Source of the DNA: DATJGR01 sp963812255
GTDB taxonomy: Bacteria > Pseudomonadota > Gammaproteobacteria > Pseudomonadales > Azotimanducaceae
DNA length: 64,000 bases
Assembly (NCBI GenBank): GCA_963812255.1
Contig: CAWEUM010000005.1
Coordinates: forward strand, 806,001-870,000
Direction: 5' to 3'
This document shows, piece by piece, positions 8,284 to 16,775 of this stretch. The notes under the pieces are model-generated. The model was given only the letters and a program-made list of their open reading frames with translations. It did no database searches and had not been told where the DNA came from. Positions within the stretch are counted from its first letter, which is position 1; each line of letters opens with the position of its first letter. Both the position numbers and the translations under genes were made by a program.

Positions 8284-10403
8284 GTCGTGGTCTCCTGGCA
8301 ACCCGCGTCATCGGGTGCCGCAACGAGGAGCACGACCGAGCGCGGTCCGACCCGATACCTGGTCGCGTGCACAGCGCGGGCGGCTGGCCAGGCGGCAGCG
8401 TCATCCGGCGAGTCGAGAGCGGTGTCGATGCAGCGGCGCCACGGTGCGTCCGAGTCGATCGGCGCTGGCAGCTCGAAATCGAGCGGTTGCCAGAACGCAT
8501 TGATCATGACGTGCAGCAGCAGGTGATTGCCGAGCAGCCGCGCCGTCGCTGCCAGCGAGTGCGAGTGTTCACCCCAATCCGGTGCGTTGAGTTCGACACC
8601 GTGCCATTGCACCGTGTCATCGTGAAGCAATTCCGCGAGGGTCGCCTCGACGTGCGCAGACGGCAGGTCTCGGTTGAGCCGAAAGGCAATCAACTGTTTG
8701 GCGAATCGCAGCACGTCGGCATGGCGTTCGATCAAGGTCCAGTCGAACCACGACGTCGCATCATCATGGCAATAGGCATTGTTGTTGCCGCGCTGGGTGC
8801 GCCGGAATTCGTCGCCGCCCAGCAACATCGGGGTACCGACCGCGAGCAACGTCAACGCCAGGAAATTCTTGACCTGTCGATTGCGCAACCGCTCGATGTC
8901 GGGATCGTCGCTCGGCCCTTCGACGCCGCAATTCCAGCTGCGATTGTCATTCGAGCCGTCGCGACTCTGTTCGCCGTTCGCCGCGTTGTGCTTCACGTCG
9001 TAGGAGACGAGATCGTTCAGCGTGAAGCCGTCGTGGCAGGTCACAAAGTTGACGCTTTGCTCGGGTGCGCTGCTCTGTTTCTGGTTGGGGGGGCGTGCGT
9101 ACAGATCACCGCTGCCGCTCAATCGACGCGCCAAAGCCCGGACCGTGCCGTCGTCGCCCTTGACGAACGTGCGCACGTCGTCGCGGAATTTGCCATTCCA
9201 TTCTTTCCACGTGCCACTGGAGAACGTACCGACCTGATACAGCCCGGCTGCGTCCCACGCCTCGGCGATGAGCTTGACGTGCGCCAGCGCCGGTTCAGAT
9301 TCGATGTCGCGCAGTACCGGCGGTGACACCATCGGCTGGCCCTGTTCGTCACGCGACAGAATCGCGGCAAGGTCGAAGCGAAATCCGTCGACATGCATGT
9401 CGATCGCCCAATAGCGCAGGCTGTCCAGGATCATCCGCCGCACGATCGATTCGTTGGTATTCAGCGTGTTGCCACAGCCGGTAAAGTCGCTATATTCCCC
9501 GTCCCCTTCGAGCAGGTAGTACGTGTCGTTGGCCAAACCGCGCAGCGATAAGGTCGGACCGTCAGCGCCACCTTCTGCGGTGTGGTTGTAGACCACATCG
9601 AGAATCACCTCCAGGCCGGCGCGATGCAGCGCCTTGACCATGTCGCGAAACTCGTCCAGCACGCCGAGCGGATCGGGCCGCGCGCTGTATCCGGGATGCG
9701 GCGCGAAGAACGCCAGCGGTTGATAGCCCCAGTAGTTGACGAGTCCAGCGGGCGCCGCCTCTTCGTCGAACGCGAACACCGGCAGCAGTTCCACCGCGGT
9801 GATGCCGAGTTGCGTCAGGTACGGAATCTTTTCGATGAGCCCGGCAAACGTGCCGCGCAGGTCGGCGGCGACACCCGAGCTCGGATCGCGCGTGAATCCG
9901 CCGACGTGCAGTTCGTAGATGATGCTGCGGGCATATGGCCGCCGCAGCGGGGTGTCGTCCTCCCAATCGTAGCCGCCTGGATCGACGACCACGCTCTTGA
10001 AAGCGGACGCCGCGTTGTCGCCGGATTGCGCGGCAGCGTCGCGGCTGCGCGCACGCGGCCGTGCGATCGCCCTCGCATACGGGTCGAGCAGCAGTTTCTC
10101 CGCGTCGAAGCGCAGGCCGCTGGCCGGCGCGAACGAGCCGTGCGCGCGATATCCGTAAAGTTGACCCGCACCGATACCCGCGACGAACGTGTGCCAATAG
10201 TAGTACGTGCGATTCACGCGCGGTTCCAGCGAGATCACGCGCGATGGCTCGGGGTCGTCGACATGATCGAACAGGCACAATTCGATCGTCTCGCTGCGCT
10301 TCGAAAATACGCTGAAATTGACGCCGCCGTCCACGAGCGTGGCGCCGAGTGGCGCGCTGCGCCCCTGTGCGACAGCCGCACGCTTCATCTTTCGCCGCGT
10401 CAT
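8280..10403 (-). CDS. glgX: Glycogen debranching enzyme GlgX (isoamylase type)
   Basis: Hydrolyses alpha-1,6 branches of glycogen or limit dextrin. The 707-residue GH13 protein has an N-terminal CBM48-like region beginning LGATLVDGGVNFSVFS, then the catalytic barrel with DVVYNHTAEGG. The nucleophile is Asp344 in DGFRFDLAAIL, the acid/base Glu381 in LIAEAWD, and the stabilising Asp458 in VTCHDGFTL. The ATG at 10403 overlaps the pgl stop by ATGA. Upstream in-frame codons read as antisense of nothing known and are arginine-rich, so the longer form is rejected. It links stored glucan to the pentose phosphate genes around it. Confidence 0.95.
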   Translation of the reverse strand: MTRRKMKRAAVAQGRSAPLGATLVDGGVNFSVFSKRSETIELCLFDHVDDPEPSRVISLEPRVNRTYYYWHTFVAGIGAGQLYGYRAHGSFAPASGLRFDAEKLLLDPYARAIARPRARSRDAAAQSGDNAASAFKSVVVDPGGYDWEDDTPLRRPYARSIIYELHVGGFTRDPSSGVAADLRGTFAGLIEKIPYLTQLGITAVELLPVFAFDEEAAPAGLVNYWGYQPLAFFAPHPGYSARPDPLGVLDEFRDMVKALHRAGLEVILDVVYNHTAEGGADGPTLSLRGLANDTYYLLEGDGEYSDFTGCGNTLNTNESIVRRMILDSLRYWAIDMHVDGFRFDLAAILSRDEQGQPMVSPPVLRDIESEPALAHVKLIAEAWDAAGLYQVGTFSSGTWKEWNGKFRDDVRTFVKGDDGTVRALARRLSGSGDLYARPPNQKQSSAPEQSVNFVTCHDGFTLNDLVSYDVKHNAANGEQSRDGSNDNRSWNCGVEGPSDDPDIERLRNRQVKNFLALTLLAVGTPMLLGGDEFRRTQRGNNNAYCHDDATSWFDWTLIERHADVLRFAKQLIAFRLNRDLPSAHVEATLAELLHDDTVQWHGVELNAPDWGEHSHSLAATARLLGNHLLLHVMINAFWQPLDFELPAPIDSDAPWRRCIDTALDSPDDAAAWPAARAVHATRYRVGPRSVVLLVAAPDDAGCQETTT

Positions 10404-11083
10404 AGCGGTGCCGCGGCGCGATCGGCGAGGACCAGCGCATGCAGAGCACGAACGCGGCCCGCCGGAATCGAACGATCTCGTGCACGCAACTGCGCAAGTG
10501 CGACGCGCTTTTCGGCACCGGTCACGACCCACAGGATACGGCGCGCACGATCGATCAGCGGATACGTCAAAGTCATGCGACGGTGACCTCGATAGAGCTC
10601 GGTCACCGCAACGCATCGATCGGCGATGTCGAGTACAGCATCGTTCGGCACCAGCGACGCGGTGTGCCCATCGGAACCTAGTCCGAGATGCACCAGATCC
10701 AGCAACGGTGGAGACCCGGCCAGCTCGATGAGCGTATCCGCGTAGCGCCTCGACGCGGTCGTTAGATCCGGGAGTTCCACCGGCATCGGGTAGATCTGCT
10801 CGCCACGCCGCAGGACCTGTCCCAGGCTCTCGCGCAGATGCACCAGATTGCGCTCCGGATCGCCGGCAGGCGCAACGCGTTCATCGACCTGTACAACGTG
10901 AACGTCCCGCCATGGCACGTCCTCATCCGCGAGCAGCCGCAACATGCGCCACGGTGTGCGGCCGCCGCTGATAGCAACGACAAATCGGCCGCGCGTCTTC
11001 ACCGCCTCGCGCGCCGCCGCGGCGATCGTCGCGGCGCCATGTGTCGCGACGGCCTCCGCATCCTCAAGCACTTCACATTGCAT
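10400..11083 (-). CDS. pgl: 6-phosphogluconolactonase
   Basis: Hydrolyses 6-phosphogluconolactone to 6-phosphogluconate, the second oxidative pentose phosphate step. The 227-residue protein is a DevB-type Pgl of the NagB/RpiA fold: FVVAISGGRTP, the VVQVDERVAP segment, and the catalytic region HLGLGSDGHTASLVP. The start at 11083 is 11 bases after the zwf stop and gives the family N-terminus; longer in-frame starts run into zwf. The order zwf-pgl fits their consecutive reactions. Confidence 0.95.
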   Translation of the reverse strand: MQCEVLEDAEAVATHGAATIAAAAREAVKTRGRFVVAISGGRTPWRMLRLLADEDVPWRDVHVVQVDERVAPAGDPERNLVHLRESLGQVLRRGEQIYPMPVELPDLTTASRRYADTLIELAGSPPLLDLVHLGLGSDGHTASLVPNDAVLDIADRCVAVTELYRGHRRMTLTYPLIDRARRILWVVTGAEKRVALAQLRARDRSIPAGRVRALHALVLADRAAAPL

Positions 11084-11094
11084 CGCCTGTGGTC

Positions 11095-12465
11095 TCAGAG
11101 AACCGGGTTGTGCCAGCCGTGCGGCGGCAGCACGACGCGATCGACTTCCTGCGGACCCCACGTACCGGGTTCGTAACCGAACACCGGCGTGCCGGCATTC
11201 AGTACCGGATCGACGATCCGCCACGCTTCTTCGACATAGTCCTGGCGCGCGAACAACGTTCGATCTCCCGCCATTGCGTCGCCCAGCACGCGTTCGTAGG
11301 CATCCATCTCGTGCCCGCCGGGCCGACTGCCCGCAAGCAACTCCACGCACTCACCGGTCTCGCCGTCATCGGCATCCATCGTCGTGACGCCGAACCCAAT
11401 CGTCATGTCCGGACCGATGCGAAACCGGAAACAGTTGGGCTCGCGCGTCGCATGCGGAAAAATCTTCGGCGGTCGTCGCAGATACACCGTGACCTCCGTG
11501 CATGTCACCGGCAACGATTTGCCCGCGCGAATGAAGAACGGCACGCCGGCCCAGCGCCACGAATCGATCTCGAGTTGCAGCGCGACGAACGTTTCGGTTT
11601 GCGAGTGATTCTTCACGCCCGCTTCTTTCTGGTAGCCGCTGAACTGCCCACGAATCAGGTTGTCCACCACGATCGGCGGAATCGATTTCAACACCTTGAC
11701 CTTCTCGTCACGCATCGACTCGGCGTCCATGCGCGCGGGAGGTTCCATCGCGAGATTCGCAAGCAACTGGAACAGGTGGTTCTGGACCACATCGCGCACC
11801 GTGCCGATCCGATCGTAGAACGCCCCGCGGCCCTGCACGCCGAAGTCCTCGGCCATCGTGATCTGTACGCTGTTGATGAATTTACGATTCCAGAACGATT
11901 CGAGAAACGCGTTCGCGAAGCGGAAGAACACCAGGTTCTGCACCGGCCGCTTGCCGAGATAATGATCGATGCGAAAGATTCGCATCTCGTCGAACGCGCG
12001 CAGCAGGATCTTGTTCAATGCCTGCGCCGACGCAAGGTCGCGACCGAACGGCTTTTCGACGATGACGCGGCCGGCGCGTGTGCAGTCGTACTTCGTCAAC
12101 TGCTCTACGACCTTCCCGAACAGGACAGGTGGAATGGCGAGATAGTGCGCCGGGTTCTGCGCGGTGCCGAGCTCCCCGCGCAGCGCCTCGAACGTGCTGG
12201 AATCCGCATAGTCGCCATCAACGTAGCGCAGTCGTGACGCGAACTGGGCAAACGCCGCCTCGTCGAAATCGCCGTGACGGGCAACGCTGTCGCGCGCGCG
12301 CGCCTTCAGTTGCTCGAGATCCCAGCCGGCTTTCGCGACACCGATGACCGGTACGTTCAGGTGGCCGGCCTTCGACATCGCCTGCAATGACGGAAAGATC
12401 TTCTTGTACGCGAGGTCGCCGGTCGCGCCGAAGAATACCAATGCGTCGGAGTGTGGTTCGCTCAT
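11095..12465 (-). CDS. zwf: Glucose-6-phosphate 1-dehydrogenase
   Basis: Oxidises glucose-6-phosphate to the lactone and makes NADPH. The 456-residue protein has the dinucleotide loop FFGATGDLAYKK at residue 11 and the active-site motif RIDHYLGKRPVQN with its His and Lys. Later come EVTVYLRRPPKIF and the C-terminal ending WGPQEVDRVVLPPHGWHNP. The ATG at 12465 is 5 bases beyond the gnd stop. The protein is a little shorter than E. coli Zwf (491) but no motif is missing. Confidence 0.96.
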   Translation of the reverse strand: MSEPHSDALVFFGATGDLAYKKIFPSLQAMSKAGHLNVPVIGVAKAGWDLEQLKARARDSVARHGDFDEAAFAQFASRLRYVDGDYADSSTFEALRGELGTAQNPAHYLAIPPVLFGKVVEQLTKYDCTRAGRVIVEKPFGRDLASAQALNKILLRAFDEMRIFRIDHYLGKRPVQNLVFFRFANAFLESFWNRKFINSVQITMAEDFGVQGRGAFYDRIGTVRDVVQNHLFQLLANLAMEPPARMDAESMRDEKVKVLKSIPPIVVDNLIRGQFSGYQKEAGVKNHSQTETFVALQLEIDSWRWAGVPFFIRAGKSLPVTCTEVTVYLRRPPKIFPHATREPNCFRFRIGPDMTIGFGVTTMDADDGETGECVELLAGSRPGGHEMDAYERVLGDAMAGDRTLFARQDYVEEAWRIVDPVLNAGTPVFGYEPGTWGPQEVDRVVLPPHGWHNPVL

Positions 12466-12470
12466 CGCAC

Positions 12471-13487
12471 TCAGCTCGCCGGTTTCTCGATGTGTCCGCC
12501 GAACTGATAACGCATCGCTGACAACAGTTTGTTCTGGAAATCCGCCTCGCCGCGCGAGCTGAACCGCTCGTACAGCGCCGTGGTCAGAACCGGCGCGGGC
12601 ACCGCCGCGTCGATCGCTGCCTTGACGGTCCAGCGTCCTTCGCCCGAATCCGATACGCGCCCCGCGAAATCCGCAAGATCCGCATCCTGCGCCAGCGCCG
12701 TCGCGGTGAGGTCGAGCAGCCACGATGCAATCACGCTGCCGCGACGCCACACCTCGGCGATGTCGGGCAGGTTCAGATCGTATTGATAGTGCTCCGGATT
12801 GCGCAGCGGCGTCGTCTCGGCATCGACGTCACCTTTCCGCTTGCCGACGTTTGCCGCGCGCAGAATGCCGAGCCCCTCCGCGTACGCCGCCATCAGGCCG
12901 TATTCGATGCCATTGTGAACCATCTTCACGAAGTGGCCCGCACCGTTCTGACCACAGTGCAGATAGCCTTGTTCTGCCGTGCTGCTGAGCTGCTCGCGCC
13001 CCGGCGTGCGATCGATGTCACCCATGCCGGGCGCAAGACTTCGAAAGACCGGATCGAGGTGCGCGACAGTGTGCTTCTCGCCGCCGATCATCATGCAGTA
13101 GCCGCGGTCGAGACCCCAGACGCCGCCGCTGGTGCCCACGTCGACATAGTGAATGTTCTTTGCCGCGAGTTCCTTCGCGCGGCGGATATCGTCGATGTAA
13201 TACGAGTTGCCGCCGTCGATGAGAATGTCGCCGGCGTCGAGCAGCGGCACGAGGTCGGCGATCGCGTCATCGACGACCCCGGCCGGGACCATCAGCCAGA
13301 TCGCGCGCGGCGCTTTCAGCTTCTTGACGAATTCCTCACGCGACGATGCACCCGTCGCGTGTTCCTTGGCCAGCGCCGCGACAGCCTTCGGCGCCATGTC
13401 GAACACCACGCAATCGTGCCCGTCTTTGATGAGCCGGCGCACCATGTTCGATCCCATCCGGCCCAATCCGATCATGCCGAGTTGCAT
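12471..13487 (-). CDS. gnd: 6-phosphogluconate dehydrogenase, short (GndA-like) type
   Basis: Oxidatively decarboxylates 6-phosphogluconate to ribulose-5-phosphate. At 338 residues it belongs to the short 6PGDH group rather than the 470-residue form. It begins MQLGMIGLGRMGSNMVRRL (Rossmann fold) and has the substrate motif DVGTSGGVWGL near 125 and the catalytic segment GHFVKMVHNGIEYGLM. The cofactor (NAD or NADP) is not settled by the sequence; short forms often prefer NAD. It lies between the DUF2090 pseudogene (gap 3) and zwf (gap 5). Confidence 0.95.
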   Translation of the reverse strand: MQLGMIGLGRMGSNMVRRLIKDGHDCVVFDMAPKAVAALAKEHATGASSREEFVKKLKAPRAIWLMVPAGVVDDAIADLVPLLDAGDILIDGGNSYYIDDIRRAKELAAKNIHYVDVGTSGGVWGLDRGYCMMIGGEKHTVAHLDPVFRSLAPGMGDIDRTPGREQLSSTAEQGYLHCGQNGAGHFVKMVHNGIEYGLMAAYAEGLGILRAANVGKRKGDVDAETTPLRNPEHYQYDLNLPDIAEVWRRGSVIASWLLDLTATALAQDADLADFAGRVSDSGEGRWTVKAAIDAAVPAPVLTTALYERFSSRGEADFQNKLLSAMRYQFGGHIEKPAS

Positions 13488-13490
13488 CTG

Positions 13491-14410
13491 TCACTCCTTG
13501 TTGATTGCCGCCTTCCTGCGATCGTCACCGCTGGATCGCGCCTTCTCGAAAATGTCGGCGAACTGCCTGCATTCGCGGGCGATTTCCGCGACCGCCTGAC
13601 CACGCGTCCTCCTCTTCGCCCTCCAGCCGACGATCGGCTCCCAGAAATCGGTACGGCCAACGGCAAAGCCGATGAAGCCGGGCAGCCAGCCGCGATCTTT
13701 AGCCACTCATGTACCTTGGCGCCGTCCTCGCCGCGGCCGTCACGTCGCGCGGCCGCAACGATGCGCGCGCAATCCTGCGCGCGGTCGAGACCCTCTATCT
13801 TCCAGACGTCCGGATCGACACCCGCATCCTGGAGAGCGTGTATCGCATCGACCATCAGGGTCGGTCTCGGCTCCGCATCGTAGCGGGACACCTCGCCACC
13901 GATTCGATCGAGTTGCGCCTTCTCCGCGGGCACCAGCAACTCGAACATGAAGCGGCAACGGTCGCGATCATCGAGCGCATCCGACAATTGCTTCAGACGC
14001 TGCGCCCGCCGCGCATTCGGCGCCGGGTCGCCTCCCGGGTTGTAACGCACCAGAACCTTGCAGAACGACGGTACGAACGATTCGATGTGCAGCGCGAAAT
14101 CGTTGCCGTATTCGAAATCGAACTCGCTCTGACCACTCCGCTCCACCGGTATCGCGGTCGTGAAGCCGTTGGCCGATGCATCACTCAGGATCGCCGCGCC
14201 GAACTGTTCGTCGACCAGAATCCCCGCCTTTTCCTTGAACACACCGTCTGCTACGGCGGCCTGAAAGCCTTCGTAGATGACCTGTTTGACCGTAGCGTTC
14301 TGTGGGGTCTGCTCGGCGGTCAAGGTACCGCTGAAGCTGAACATCTTCTCTTCGAACGTGCCGCGATCATCGAACGGCATGATGTACGGCGGCTTGCAGC
14401 CGACGCTCAT
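13491..14410 (-). pseudogene. DUF2090 (IolC C-terminal-like) sugar aldolase gene with deletion and frameshift
   Basis: The first frame starts at the ATG 14410 and gives a clear DUF2090 TIM-barrel protein: YIMPFDDRGTFEEKMF, AGILVDEQFGAAIL, FCKVLVRYNPGGD, FMFELLVPAEKAQLDR, DVWKIEGLDRAQDCARIV. After KVHEWLKIAAG near 13682 the match jumps to another frame, which continues LPGFIGFAVGRTDFWEPI and DIFEKARSS and stops at 13491, 3 bases before gnd. One base is missing there. Just upstream, RRDGRGEDGAKV appears to lack the family's strand VGCIVLGR between two GR pairs, a loss of about 30 bases. Read straight through, the first frame would run past its proper end to 13472, into gnd. Related domains split 2-deoxy-5-keto-gluconate-6-P. 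A sequencing error could explain the frameshift but less easily the deletion. Confidence 0.75.
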
Positions 14411-16050
14411 CGCTTTACCTTCAATGTCCGGTAGCGGCGAATCAACGCGTTCGTCGAAGCATCGTGGTGCAACGCAGGTTCGGTTTCAGCGGTGAGTTCA
14501 CCGATGATCCGCTTCGCCAGCACCTTGCCGAGTTCCACACCCCATTGGTCGAACGAATCGATATTCCAGATCACGCCCTGAACGAACACGCTGTGTTCAT
14601 ACAGCGCGACCAGCCGCCCCAACGCCGCGGGTGTCAATCGATCGAGCAGCAGCGTATTCGACGGGCGATTGCCTTCGAACGTGCGATGGGGCACCAGCCA
14701 GTCCGGGGTCCCTTCACCCCTGACCTGGTCAGCCGTCTTGCCAAATGCCAGTGCTTCGCCTTGGGCAAACACGTTGGCGATCAGCACGTCGTGATGCTCA
14801 CCAAGCGGGTTGAGGGGCTGCGCGAACGCGATGAAGTCGCACGGAATCAGCCGCGTACCCTGGTGTATCAGCTGATAGAACGAATGCTGGCCGTTGGTGC
14901 CTGGCTCGCCCCAATAAATCGGACCGGTGTCGGTCTCAACCGGCTGGCCATCCAACGTCACGTGTTTGCCGTTGCTCTCCATCGTGAGCTGCTGCAGGTA
15001 GGCAGGAAAGCGTTCGAGATATTGCTCGTAGGGCAACACCGCAACCGTTTGAGCCCCGAAGAAATCGTTGTACCAGAGCGCCAGCATACCCATCAGCACG
15101 GGCAGGTTGCGCGCGAACGGCGCAGTGCGGAAGTGTTCGTCCATTTCATGAAAGCCGCCAAGCAGTTCACGATAGTGCGTTGATCCGATGGCGAGCATCG
15201 TCGACAGGCCAATCGCAGAGTCCATCGAATAGCGCCCGCCGACCCAATCCCAGAAACCGAACATGTTCGCCGTATCAATGCCGAACTTCGCGACTGCGTC
15301 GGCGTTGGTCGATACGGCAACGAAGTGCCTGGCGACCGATGTCGAGTCACCGCCGAGGCCGCTGAGAAGCCAATCGCGCGCGCTGTGCGCGTTGGTCATG
15401 GTTTCCAATGTGGTGAACGTCTTCGACGCGACGATGAACAATGTTTCAGCCGGGTCGAGATCGCGCGTCGCCTCCACGAAATCGGTGCCGTCGATGTTGG
15501 ATACGAAGCGAAACGTCAGCGCGCGATCTGCGTACGCGCGCAGCGCCCGATACGCCATCACCGGACCGAGGTCAGAGCCGCCGATGCCGATGTTGACGAC
15601 GTTGCGAATCCGCCTACCGGTGTGGCCCATCCACTCGCCCGCACGGACGCGTTCCGAAAACGCACTCATCCTGTCGAGCACCGCGTGCACCTGTGGTACG
15701 ACGTTCTCGCCATCGACGCGAATCGACGCACCACGCGGCGCACGCAGCGCCACGTGCAGCACCGCGCGATCCTCTGACACGTTGATCTTGTCGCCGCAGA
15801 ACATTGCATCGATGCGCGCGCGCAGGCCGGATTCATCGGCGAGCTGCATCAACAGGCTCACCGTTTCATCGTTGATGCGATTCTTCGAATAGTCGAGGAA
15901 AATACCCGCCGCATCGAGGCAAAACCGTTCGCCGCGGCGCCGATCTTCTGCGAACAGATCACGCAGATGTCGGGCGCCGATGTCGTTGTGATGCGTCTCG
16001 AGCGCTCGCCATGCGCGGCGCGACACCAACGGCGCAACCGCCGCGGTCAC
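14407..16050 (-). CDS. pgi: Glucose-6-phosphate isomerase
   Basis: Interconverts glucose-6-P and fructose-6-P. The 547-residue protein matches the E. coli-type length. It shows VVNIGIGGSDLGPVM, the FVSNIDGTDF segment, ASKTFTTLETMTNA, and PROSITE-type motifs GEPGTNGQHSFYQLIHQGT and the C-terminal FDQWGVELGK. The GTG at 16050 shares GTGA with the stop of the polyphosphate glucokinase gene and is chosen because the family begins about there. Its own stop overlaps the DUF2090 start by ATGA. Confidence 0.97.
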   Translation of the reverse strand: MTAAVAPLVSRRAWRALETHHNDIGARHLRDLFAEDRRRGERFCLDAAGIFLDYSKNRINDETVSLLMQLADESGLRARIDAMFCGDKINVSEDRAVLHVALRAPRGASIRVDGENVVPQVHAVLDRMSAFSERVRAGEWMGHTGRRIRNVVNIGIGGSDLGPVMAYRALRAYADRALTFRFVSNIDGTDFVEATRDLDPAETLFIVASKTFTTLETMTNAHSARDWLLSGLGGDSTSVARHFVAVSTNADAVAKFGIDTANMFGFWDWVGGRYSMDSAIGLSTMLAIGSTHYRELLGGFHEMDEHFRTAPFARNLPVLMGMLALWYNDFFGAQTVAVLPYEQYLERFPAYLQQLTMESNGKHVTLDGQPVETDTGPIYWGEPGTNGQHSFYQLIHQGTRLIPCDFIAFAQPLNPLGEHHDVLIANVFAQGEALAFGKTADQVRGEGTPDWLVPHRTFEGNRPSNTLLLDRLTPAALGRLVALYEHSVFVQGVIWNIDSFDQWGVELGKVLAKRIIGELTAETEPALHHDASTNALIRRYRTLKVKR

Positions 16051-16751
16051 TGCGCAACTCCGCGCGGTCGTTGGTGGATCCGGCCCTGGCGCGCGAAAGC
16101 GTCTTCCCACATTCTAAAACCGCCGACAAACGCATTCTCGTTGTCGCCAAGGCGACACCGCGGCGGAAGCTCGTGCAGCAGGTCCGCGTTGCCACCGCCA
16201 AGCACCACTTCATCGGGCTCCATTGCCGCGGTGAGCTCTTCGATGATGCGGGTTGCGTGTCTGCGCCATTTTTTCTTGCCGCGCTTCCGCAGCGCGCGGG
16301 CACCGACGTAGTCTTCGTAGGTCGCTTTCTTGTACGGCAGATGGCCGAGTTCCATCGGCTCGATGGTGCCGTCGACGATCATCGTCGTACCAAGTCCGGT
16401 GCCGAAGCCGAGGAACAGCATCCGCCCGCCGCAATAGCTGCCGAGCGCCTGCATCGCCGCATCGTTCATCAGCTTCACCGGACAGCCGAGCGCGGCTTTG
16501 AAATCGAAGCCTGTCCAACCGGCACCGAGGTTGTGGGGATTAGCCGCGACGCGTTGATCAAGCACCGGGCCCGGATAGCCGATCGACACGACATCGTATG
16601 GCCAGTCGCAGGCAAGCTTTCGTACCTTCCGCACCATCTTCGCGGCGGTCAATTTTTTGTTCGATTTGAATTCACGCTTCTCGGTTTCGCCGGTCGCCCG
16701 AATCTTCACGTGCGACCCGCCGACATCGATGACCAGTATATTCACCATCAC
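16047..16751 (-). CDS. ppgK: ROK-family polyphosphate glucokinase-like protein
   Basis: A 234-residue ROK kinase. The phosphate-binding start reads ILVIDVGGSHVKIRATG. It has the SIGYPGPV strand, the glucose-binding NPHNLGAGW, the catalytic-type segment KLMNDAAMQALGSY with Asp, then LFLGFGTGLGTTM and MELGHLPYKKATYEDYVG. This profile and length match polyphosphate glucokinases of actinobacteria and some proteobacteria; ATP use cannot be excluded. The zinc-binding cysteines of repressor-type ROK proteins are absent, as expected for a kinase. It feeds Pgi and Zwf encoded just downstream. Confidence 0.85.
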   Translation of the reverse strand: MMVNILVIDVGGSHVKIRATGETEKREFKSNKKLTAAKMVRKVRKLACDWPYDVVSIGYPGPVLDQRVAANPHNLGAGWTGFDFKAALGCPVKLMNDAAMQALGSYCGGRMLFLGFGTGLGTTMIVDGTIEPMELGHLPYKKATYEDYVGARALRKRGKKKWRRHATRIIEELTAAMEPDEVVLGGGNADLLHELPPRCRLGDNENAFVGGFRMWEDAFARQGRIHQRPRGVAQ

Positions 16752-16775
16752 TCACCATTCCGCTTTGATGCTGCT

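Noticed and set aside
9582..10586. Plus-strand open frame of 334 codons opposite glgX
   Set aside because: The minus-strand GlgX has every catalytic residue, and the plus frame has no recognisable domain.
12783..13883. Plus-strand open frame of 366 codons opposite gnd
   Set aside because: It covers conserved gnd in antisense and part of the DUF2090 gene; no domain seen.
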